From: Lachnoclostridium sp.
GTDB taxonomy: Bacteria > Bacillota_A > Clostridia > Lachnospirales > Lachnospiraceae
Length of the DNA: 6,278 nt
Assembly: GCA_015057755.1 (NCBI GenBank)
Contig: SVDR01000097.1
Span: 1 to 6,278 of the forward strand
Direction: 5' to 3'
In this document: positions 1 through 3,844 of the stretch, one piece after another
Layout of the letters: the number at the start of each line of letters is the position of its first letter
Numbering within the stretch: position 1 is the first letter of the stretch
Position numbers and translations under genes: made by a program
The notes under the pieces: model-generated
The model's database searches: none
What the model saw: the letters and a program-made list of their open reading frames with translations, nothing else
What the model was told of the DNA's origin: nothing

Positions 1-397
1 CCAATTCCAGTATCCCGCCATCGATATCATGGCTGCTTGCACCGCCGAAAGTGAATATCTTCTTACCTTCCAGTTCATAGATCTGGCCTCGCATTAGATG
101 TATCACCGATGGTCGGATTCTTTGAATCTTCCCTCCATGCCATTCTTCTACCGGATAAGCCATAAGTCTGTCAAAGTTTTCATGATTTCCGGAAACAAAT
201 AACGTAGTAAATGACTTGAAGTCCAGCCAGTCCAGAAGCATCGTTTCCGTTTTGCTCTCTTCGTCTTTGTTCCATACTCCTCCGAAATCTCCGCAGATAA
301 TAACGTAATCATCCTTTGTCATTTTCTTCTGTTCAGGGAATACACGGGTATTAAACCGTTCATAATTCCCATGGCAGTCACCTGTGATGTATATCAT
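1..397 (-). CDS. Calcineurin-like metallophosphoesterase, C-terminus cut by window edge
   Basis: The 132 residues visible are the N-terminal half of a metallophosphoesterase, a family that hydrolyses phosphomono- or diesters with two metal ions. The metal-binding motifs appear in the usual order: GDCHG at residues 6-10 (D7 and H9), GDFGG at 36-40 (D37), GNHE at 70-73 (N71, H72), then GGASSHD from 118. The histidine motifs expected nearer the C-terminus lie beyond base 1, so completeness cannot be judged. There is no signal peptide, so it is probably cytoplasmic. I chose the ATG at 397-395 because the nearby ATG at 407-405 is in another frame and soon meets a stop. An AGGAG-containing ribosome site at 415-409 lies about 11 bases upstream. 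A TATAAT at 429-424 could be its -10 box but has no good -35. The family call is firm; the substrate cannot be inferred. Confidence 0.9.
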   Translation of the reverse strand, partial: MIYITGDCHGNYERFNTRVFPEQKKMTKDDYVIICGDFGGVWNKDEESKTETMLLDWLDFKSFTTLFVSGNHENFDRLMAYPVEEWHGGKIQRIRPSVIHLMRGQIYELEGKKIFTFGGASSHDIDGGILEL

Positions 398-434
398 GAT
401 TTGTCATACTCCTCCCTTTCATCATTATACCTGC

Positions 435-446
435 AGTATAATTCTA
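435..446. repeat. 12-bp direct repeat, left copy
   Basis: AGTATAATTCTA occurs here and again at 866-877, in the same orientation. The two copies bracket the whole toxin-antitoxin interval. It may be a duplication scar of an inserted cassette, or a chance match in AT-rich DNA. There are no recognisable transposase ends beside it. Confidence 0.4.
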
Positions 447-455
447 TTTTTTCTC

Positions 456-484
456 TTGCTTTCATCCGAATGATTGAATATAAT
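456..484 (+). promoter_or_regulatory. Promoter of the proposed antisense (antitoxin) RNA
   Basis: A perfect -10 box TATAAT lies at 479-484, with TTGCTT at 456-461 as a partial -35 (3 of 6 matches) and a 17-base spacer. T-rich DNA precedes the -35. Transcription would begin near 491 and run rightwards, convergent with the toxin gene. It is the only convincing plus-strand promoter in this interval and sits where an antisense RNA needs one. Confidence 0.6.
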
Positions 485-499
485 ATACTTAACAAGCAG

Positions 500-526
500 T
501 CGGAAGGTGAGTGCACTTCACCCGAC
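500..526. repeat. Antisense-pairing repeat, copy in the antitoxin RNA 5' hairpin
   Basis: This segment reads TCGGA-A-GG, then TGAGT, then GCAC-T-TC-A-CCCGAC. It aligns with 701-723 in the same plus-strand orientation at 19 of 23 positions with one 4-base gap. Because the two RNAs are made from opposite strands, a direct repeat in the DNA becomes complementary RNA. The GCAC core falls in the loop here. Confidence 0.6.
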
Positions 527-549
527 CCGGCGAAAATTTATTGTTCTAC

Positions 550-597
550 AAAAGTAGCAGTATCAAACTTTCTCAGGGTTCAGGACTGCTACTTTTT
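550..597. terminator. Shared bidirectional terminator hairpin between antitoxin RNA and toxin mRNA
   Basis: A perfect 12-bp inverted repeat pairs AAAAGTAGCAGT (550-561) with ACTGCTACTTTT (585-596) around a 23-base loop. On the plus strand it is followed by a T-rich tract (TTTTTATTTTT), a good intrinsic terminator for the antisense RNA. On the minus strand the tract is only TTTTG, so toxin mRNA termination there is probably weaker. The toxin stop codon TAG (591-589) lies inside the stem. Confidence 0.75.
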
Positions 598-672
598 ATT
601 TTTCATATTTAGAATTGCCACAATCAAAGACGCTGTTGTCAAGATTATCATAAATTCTTCATATGTACTCAT
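589..672 (-). CDS. Small hydrophobic type I toxin, TxpA/BsrG-like (putative holin-like toxin)
   Basis: This 27-codon gene encodes a peptide beginning MSTYEEFMIILTTASLI and ending NMKNKK. The pattern is a short polar head with the M-(S/T)-x-Y-E-x-(L/F)-M signature, one hydrophobic membrane-spanning stretch (about residues 7-21) and a lysine-rich tail. TxpA of Bacillus subtilis begins very similarly (MSTYESLM), and this is the layout of the Firmicute holin-like toxin family, whose members insert into the cell membrane. The ATG at 672 is chosen because GGAGAGG at 688-682 lies 9 bases upstream. In-frame ATGs at 678 and 681 (29 and 30 residues) sit too close to that site. The stop codon is in the shared terminator stem. 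Control is probably by the convergent antisense RNA at 491-600. The peptide family is a strong match by eye; toxicity here is inferred. Confidence 0.8.
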   Translation of the reverse strand: MSTYEEFMIILTTASLIVAILNMKNKK

Positions 673-700
673 AAGCATCATCCTCTCCGTCATGCTCGGA

Positions 701-723
701 TCGGATGGAGCACGTCCCCCGAC
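701..723. repeat. Antisense-pairing repeat, copy in the toxin mRNA leader
   Basis: This is the second copy of the repeat at 500-526. In the toxin mRNA (minus strand) it lies just after the predicted 5' end and 12 bases upstream of the GGAGAGG ribosome site. It can fold as a small hairpin (TCGG with CCGA, GGA with TCC) that exposes a GTGC loop. That loop is complementary to the GCAC loop of the antisense RNA, an arrangement suited to a loop-loop kissing start of pairing and translational block. Confidence 0.55.
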
Positions 724-738
724 TACCTGGGTAAATAT

Positions 739-744
739 ATTATA
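739..744 (-). promoter_or_regulatory. -10 box of the toxin gene promoter
   Basis: Minus-strand TATAAT (744-739) would place the transcript start near 732, giving a leader of about 60 nt before the ATG at 672. No good -35 is found at 16-18 bases; that region is occupied by the hairpin at 757-784. The -10 box is perfect but the promoter is tentative. Confidence 0.45.
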
Positions 745-756
745 TTCTTCATTGAC

Positions 757-784
757 GAAAGCCGCAGCTTATGCCACGGCTTTC
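757..784 (-). other. Stable hairpin upstream of the toxin promoter
   Basis: As minus-strand RNA, GAAAGCCGTGGC pairs with GCTGCGGCTTTC over 12 bp, including two G-U pairs, around an ATAA loop. As plus-strand RNA the two wobble positions become mismatches, so the minus-strand transcript is probably the one that folds. It lies downstream of the XRE gene and could end that operon, but only TTTC follows, without a real T tract. Confidence 0.5.
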
Positions 785-865
785 ACTCATAATGATGCCC
801 ACATTTCCTCAATACTTCCTAGAAATAATTTTAAAGGAGAATGTCTCATTTGTCATTGAACTTGT

Positions 866-877
866 AGTATAATTCTA
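866..877. repeat. 12-bp direct repeat, right copy
   Basis: AGTATAATTCTA is repeated from 435-446. This copy includes the stop codon of the XRE-family gene, which may suggest that the toxin-antitoxin interval sits directly against that gene's 3' end. Confidence 0.4.
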
Positions 878-1213
878 CGCAGCTCGTATTTCATTTAGTT
901 TTTCATAATATGCATACAGACGTTTTATCTGTACCTGATTTTTACCAATAAGTATTCTAGGTCTGGTTCCACACAACATATCATCTACAGACACTTGAAA
1001 TAAATAACTAAGGGCATACAAGTTGTCTACGGTTGGAACACTGATACCATTTAACCAGTGATACACACTTTGAATGCTTCCCAAACCCAGATATTGTTGA
1101 ACATCTTTTACATTAAGCCCTCGTTCATCCATAAGTCTTCTCAAATTAATACCAGTTTTCCTCTTGTCAATTAATGGAAGTATGCTATCCCCACCTTTCT
1201 GTATACTAGCCAA
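875..1213 (-). CDS. Small XRE-family (Cro/CI-like) helix-turn-helix protein, start uncertain
   Basis: This is a DNA-binding protein of 112 codons from a TTG start. The helix-turn-helix domain covers about residues 20-80: INLRRLMDERGLNVKDVQQ, then a second helix around SIQSVYHWLNG, then NLYALSYLFQVSVDDML. The rest is a short basic tail. The start is odd. The TTG at 1213 has only a distant purine run, while AAAGGTGG at 1198-1191 is 7 bases before ATA at 1183-1181. From that ATA the protein would begin (M)LPLIDKRKTG, which resembles the MLPxID start I recall for Clostridia relatives, so the ancestral ATG may have mutated to ATA. It begins 16 bases after the rhodanese gene and probably shares its transcript. 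The target is unknown; autoregulation or control of the nearby toxin locus is only possible. Confidence 0.75.
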   Translation of the reverse strand: MASIQKGGDSILPLIDKRKTGINLRRLMDERGLNVKDVQQYLGLGSIQSVYHWLNGISVPTVDNLYALSYLFQVSVDDMLCGTRPRILIGKNQVQIKRLYAYYEKLNEIRAA

Positions 1214-1229
1214 TCAATCTCAACGTTCC

Positions 1230-1646
1230 CTACTCTCCAACCGTCTCTCCCTTCCAATCATTAATCCCGCCAAACTCATAAACCTTCGTATACCCTAGCG
1301 CCGCCAGCTTCTCCGACGCCTGCTTGCTCCGGTTGCCGCTGCGGCAGTACACAAGAATTATCTGGTCTTTATTTGGCAATTCAGGTATCTCATCCTCACC
1401 AATCGTCTCATTGGGAACATTGATCGCATTCGGGATGTGTTTGTCCGCAAATTCATCCGGTCTGCGGACATCCAGAATAATGTAATCCGTTTCTTCTTCC
1501 ATCATGGTCACAGCTTCATCCATGCTGATCTGCGTATAACTTGCCTCATTCGCATTCTGTGCCTGCCCAGCCGCTGCATTCTTGTCACATCCAACCAGAC
1601 TCAGGATCATGATCATAGCCAAAATAACAAATATATTTTTTCTCAT
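1230..1646 (-). CDS. Rhodanese-domain lipoprotein
   Basis: This 138-residue protein has a lipoprotein signal peptide: a basic MRKN start, a hydrophobic core and the lipobox LVGC, with Cys20 as the likely lipidated residue. A short Ala/Asn/Gln linker follows, then one rhodanese domain at about 38-136. The domain shows LDVRRPDEF (58-66), GHIPNAINVP-type residues (DKHIPNAINVP, 68-78), the active-site loop CRSGNRS (101-107, Cys101) and the GGINDW end motif (126-131). Rhodanese domains carry sulfur as a cysteine persulfide; a membrane-anchored outer-face version could handle sulfane sulfur or redox chemistry at the surface. A GAGG site lies 6 bases before the ATG. The gene follows the YgjP-like peptidase gene by 64 bases and is probably cotranscribed. 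The domain and lipoprotein calls are firm; the substrate is unknown. Confidence 0.92.
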   Translation of the reverse strand: MRKNIFVILAMIMILSLVGCDKNAAAGQAQNANEASYTQISMDEAVTMMEEETDYIILDVRRPDEFADKHIPNAINVPNETIGEDEIPELPNKDQIILVYCRSGNRSKQASEKLAALGYTKVYEFGGINDWKGETVGE

Positions 1647-1710
1647 CTTCTACCTCTCACTTACCAGATCATAACTCTCTGCGATCATCCTCTGTATCTC
1701 ATGCTTCTTT

Positions 1711-2259
1711 CTACGGCATCCGCCTCAGATACAATCCGCCATTCTCCTTCAGCCACTTCTGGCACTTTCGATATTTCGGAAACACACGCTCTACTTCCGC
1801 ATAGAATTCCTTAGAATGATCCATATGCTTTCTGTGGCACAGTTCATGGACAACCACACTGTCGATCACCTCGTCCGGAAACAACACCAGCAGGCAGTTA
1901 AAATTCAAATTTCCTTTACCAGAGCAGCTTCCCCAGCGTGTCCGCTGATTCCGGATGGTGATGCGCCCGTAATCCACGCCGACCAGAGCTGCATAATGCT
2001 TCACTTTTTCCGGAATGATTTGCAATGCTTTTTCTGCAAAGTCATTGATTTCTTCCTCTGTATACATTGGCAGAAGTTTTACGGTCTCTGCCTGCTCCTG
2101 CATGATTTTCTGGTGCTTTTCGATCCACTCTCTTTTCTTCTCCAAAAAGGCGTGTATATTCCGGTTGGACATCCTCTTTGGCGCTCTGACGATCACTTCT
2201 TCCATTCTTACCTCAACCGAAATCGTCTTGCGGTTGCTTTTTATGATTCTAACCTGCAC
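1711..2259 (-). CDS. YgjP-like zinc metallopeptidase (DUF45, M48-type)
   Basis: This 182-residue protein matches the YgjP/DUF45 layout. The N-terminal half has beta strands and a basic helix (KREWIEKHQK around 42-51). RNQRTRWGSC follows at 103-112, the family's conserved RxRWGSC motif. The zinc site HELCH is at 138-142, with His148 in MDHSKEF as the probable third ligand and Glu139 as the catalytic residue. There is no signal peptide or membrane segment, so it is probably cytoplasmic. The length is somewhat below the roughly 230 residues common in the family. Translation starts at GTG 2259, the first start after an in-frame TGA, with a GGAG about 10 bases upstream. It is the first gene after the promoter at 2287-2295. 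The physiological substrate is not known for the family, so only the class is claimed. Confidence 0.9.
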   Translation of the reverse strand: MQVRIIKSNRKTISVEVRMEEVIVRAPKRMSNRNIHAFLEKKREWIEKHQKIMQEQAETVKLLPMYTEEEINDFAEKALQIIPEKVKHYAALVGVDYGRITIRNQRTRWGSCSGKGNLNFNCLLVLFPDEVIDSVVVHELCHRKHMDHSKEFYAEVERVFPKYRKCQKWLKENGGLYLRRMP

Positions 2260-2286
2260 GTAATCTCAACTCCATTCTTTCTCTAT

Positions 2287-2295
2287 ATCATACCA
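2287..2295 (-). promoter_or_regulatory. Extended -10 promoter of the YgjP-like peptidase/rhodanese/XRE unit
   Basis: The minus strand reads TGG-TATGAT, an extended -10 element (TGN followed by a near-consensus hexamer at 2292-2287). The -35 position (2315-2310, TTCAAT) matches only 3 of 6, as is common for extended -10 promoters. Transcription would begin near 2280, about 20 bases before the GTG. It lies just after the trxB terminator, as expected for a new unit. Confidence 0.6.
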
Positions 2296-2307
2296 AATTT
2301 TTGAAGG

Positions 2308-2323
2308 GAATTGAATGCAATTC
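2308..2323. repeat. Short inverted repeat over the -35 region
   Basis: GAATTG and CAATTC flank a 4-base AATG centre. The repeat overlaps the -35 position of the promoter at 2287-2295, so it could be a repressor operator. It is short and AT-rich, so chance is quite possible. Confidence 0.3.
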
Positions 2324-2347
2324 TCCAAGAAAGTATTCTCACCACAC

Positions 2348-2380
2348 AAAAACGCCTGCGGCGGAAACCACAGGCGCTTT
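2348..2380 (-). terminator. Intrinsic terminator of the trxA-trxB operon
   Basis: On the minus strand GCGCCTGTGG pairs with CCGCAGGCGT (10 bp, two G-U pairs) around a 6-base loop, followed directly by TTTTTG. It starts about 16 bases after the trxB stop codon and ends the redox operon. Confidence 0.88.
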
Positions 2381-2393
2381 ATCGTTATCACTT

Positions 2394-3323
2394 TTAAACA
2401 TTCTCTGCCAGGAACTCCTCCGCCATGTGCACCGCCATCGCGCCATCCGCCACAGCTGTCACGACCTGACGAAGTAATTTTGTTCTCACATCGCCGACTG
2501 CGTAAACGCCCGGGATGTTTGTCTCTGTTGTCTCTCCTGCGACTACGTAGCCGCTTCTATCCAGTTCAAGCTGACCTGCCACCAGCTCTGTTGCAGGCTT
2601 TCTACCCACGCTGATAAATACGCCGTCTGCTGCCACTTCTGTCACTTCACCTGTCTGAACATTTTTCAGGCGAACGCCTGTCACTTTCTTTTCATAGAGC
2701 AGTTCTTCCACGACGCTGTTCCACTGGAACTCCACATTTTCTGCCTTCATCAGCGGCTCATGGTAAATCTTTGTTGCACGGAGGGTGTCGCGTCTATGGA
2801 CGATGATCACTTTTTTCGCAATGCGGCTTAAGAGCAGTGCATCTGCCGCTGCGGAGTTTCCGCCGCCGACAACCACGACTGTCTTGCCTTTGTAAAACAT
2901 ACCGTCGCACGCTGCGCAGTATGCTACGCCTCTGCCAACCAATTCTTTCTCCTTCGGTACGCCCAGTTCTCTCGGACCTGCGCCTGTTGCGAAAACAACT
3001 GTTTTGCCGTAAAATGTTCCTTCACTTGTCTCGATGACTTTTGGATTTGCATTTAAATCTACACTGTGTACTTCCGCATATTCGCTCTGTGCGCCGAAAC
3101 GCTCCGCCTGAGCCTGCATTTTCTCTGCCAGTGTAAAACCGTCGATGCCTTCCTCAAATCCCGGATAGTTGTCGATCTGATGGGTCAGCGCCATCTGGCC
3201 TCCTGCTGATAATTTTTCTAAAACGATTACATCCAGACCTGCTCTGGCTGCGTATAATGCTGCGGTGTAGCCGCCCGGGCCGCCGCCGATGATGACCATA
3301 TCGTAAACATGATTCTTGCTCAT
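2394..3323 (-). CDS. trxB: Thioredoxin reductase (NADPH, FAD-dependent)
   Basis: This 309-residue flavoenzyme has the usual length of low-molecular-weight bacterial thioredoxin reductases. It passes electrons from NADPH through FAD and a disulfide to thioredoxin in the cytoplasm. In order: the FAD-binding GGGPGG at 13-18; the ATG motif at 112-114; the redox-active CAAC at 136-139, followed by DG; the NADPH-binding GGGNSAA at 153-159; HRRD at 176-179, typical for recognising the NADPH 2'-phosphate; and the second FAD motif GVYAVGD at 272-278. AGAGGAGGA lies 7 bases before the ATG. The gene follows trxA by 43 bases, so thioredoxin and its reductase are made together. A terminator lies just downstream. 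All catalytic features are present and the assignment is firm. Confidence 0.97.
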   Translation of the reverse strand: MSKNHVYDMVIIGGGPGGYTAALYAARAGLDVIVLEKLSAGGQMALTHQIDNYPGFEEGIDGFTLAEKMQAQAERFGAQSEYAEVHSVDLNANPKVIETSEGTFYGKTVVFATGAGPRELGVPKEKELVGRGVAYCAACDGMFYKGKTVVVVGGGNSAAADALLLSRIAKKVIIVHRRDTLRATKIYHEPLMKAENVEFQWNSVVEELLYEKKVTGVRLKNVQTGEVTEVAADGVFISVGRKPATELVAGQLELDRSGYVVAGETTETNIPGVYAVGDVRTKLLRQVVTAVADGAMAVHMAEEFLAENV

Positions 3324-3366
3324 GGTATTCCTCCTCTGTATTTCTGCGACTTCAGAAATCTTCTGT

Positions 3367-3693
3367 CTACTCCATATTTAATGTCTGACGAATGAACTCC
3401 TCGATCATTGCTTTTGATTCCGGAGCCACGATAGAACCGATCGCTTCGCCATTTTTGTACATAACCAGTGTCGGGATCACTTCGATCTCTTCTTTATCCG
3501 CAAGGACTGCTTCCTCGTCGATGTTCACTTTTACTGCGTTCAGTGATTCTGCGTAACTGTCAGCAAGCTTCTCGTACGCCGGTCCGATGCGACGGCAGTA
3601 ACCGCACCACGGTGCCCAGTAGTCCACGAGAACCGGTTTCTCTCCACGGATCATTTCCTCAAATTGATTTTTATTAATATTCATAGCAGCCAT
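3367..3693 (-). CDS. trxA: Thioredoxin with a CGYC active site
   Basis: This 108-residue single-domain thioredoxin reduces disulfides in cytoplasmic proteins and is itself reduced by the TrxB encoded next to it. The active site reads WAPWCGYC at residues 26-33 (Cys30 and Cys33), and the cis-proline before Thr is at 74 (VIPT). The YKNGE turn and C-terminal helix are as expected. The active-site dipeptide is Gly-Tyr where most thioredoxins have Gly-Pro, a change expected to alter redox potential; such variants occur among anaerobes. There is no signal peptide. The ATG at 3693 has AAAGGAG 8 bases upstream. The ATG three codons later is less well placed. It is the first gene of the operon, after a leader of about 60 bases from the tentative promoter at 3761-3766. 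Confidence 0.95.
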   Translation of the reverse strand: MAAMNINKNQFEEMIRGEKPVLVDYWAPWCGYCRRIGPAYEKLADSYAESLNAVKVNIDEEAVLADKEEIEVIPTLVMYKNGEAIGSIVAPESKAMIEEFIRQTLNME

Positions 3694-3760
3694 ACTGACA
3701 GCTCCTTTCTTTTTTATCTTCTGATTGCTCTCTGCAACTGTTGTTCTGTTTCTTGACTAT

Positions 3761-3766
3761 AATATA
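3761..3766 (-). promoter_or_regulatory. Tentative -10 box of the trxA-trxB promoter
   Basis: Minus-strand TATATT (3766-3761) sits in the only AT-rich block between the upstream terminator and trxA. No recognisable -35 is present at 16-18 bases, so the promoter may need an activator. The palindrome at 3789-3801 would be centred near -41. Confidence 0.4.
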
Positions 3767-3788
3767 CCGAAAACCAGATCGGATTACC

Positions 3789-3801
3789 GTGACGATGTCA
3801 C
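3789..3801. promoter_or_regulatory. Palindrome upstream of trxA, possible regulator site
   Basis: GTGAC and GTCAC form a perfect 5-bp inverted repeat around GAT. It lies between the upstream terminator and the tentative trxA -10 box, near -41. It resembles CRP/FNR-type half sites (TGTGA/TCAC), but the spacing is one base short of their usual 6. No regulator can be named. Confidence 0.35.
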
Positions 3802-3803
3802 AT

Positions 3804-3841
3804 AAAAAGCAGCCATCGCAAAATATGCAATAGCTGCCTTT
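3804..3841 (-). terminator. Intrinsic terminator of the deaminase-fusion gene
   Basis: On the minus strand AAAGGCAGCTATTGCA pairs with TGCGATGGCTGCTTTT over 16 bp, with three G-U pairs and a 5-base loop, ending in a T run. It begins 3 bases after the stop codon at 3845. The G-U pairs fit a minus-strand RNA. Confidence 0.9.
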
Positions 3842-3844
3842 ACA

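Larger units (their letters stand above)
491..600 (+). ncRNA. Proposed antisense RNA antitoxin of a type I toxin-antitoxin locus
   Basis: A short RNA of roughly 110 nt is inferred between the promoter at 456-484 and the terminator hairpin ending near 597. I see no open frame with a ribosome site in it. Its 5' part folds into a hairpin: GTCG (499-502) pairs with CGAC (523-526), and GGTGA (506-510) pairs with TCACC (518-522). A GAA bulge interrupts the stem and the loop includes GCAC. Its 3' part is the shared terminator stem, complementary to the last codon and 3' UTR of the toxin mRNA. The 5' hairpin sequence recurs at 701-723, so this RNA should also pair with the toxin leader. Convergent 3'-overlapping RNAs are known for txpA/RatA and bsrG/SR4 of Bacillus, and leader pairing is known for the par/fst locus of Enterococcus. 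The RNA ends are estimates. Confidence 0.6.

Noticed and set aside
405..407. ATG as start of the metallophosphoesterase
   Set aside because: It is out of frame with the GDCHG-containing reading frame and soon reaches a stop; it also sits almost on the ribosome site.
371..859. Plus-strand open frame of 162 codons over the toxin-antitoxin interval
   Set aside because: No ribosome site, no family resemblance, and it runs through the end of one minus-strand gene, two hairpins and the antisense strand of the toxin gene.
1816..2304. Plus-strand open frame of 162 codons
   Set aside because: It is antisense to the metallopeptidase gene, whose HELCH and RWGSC motifs settle the coding strand.
3758..3763. 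Plus-strand TATAAT as a rightward promoter
   Set aside because: No -35 element at 16-18 bases and no plus-strand gene or RNA to serve; it is the complement of the AT-rich block proposed as the trxA -10 region.
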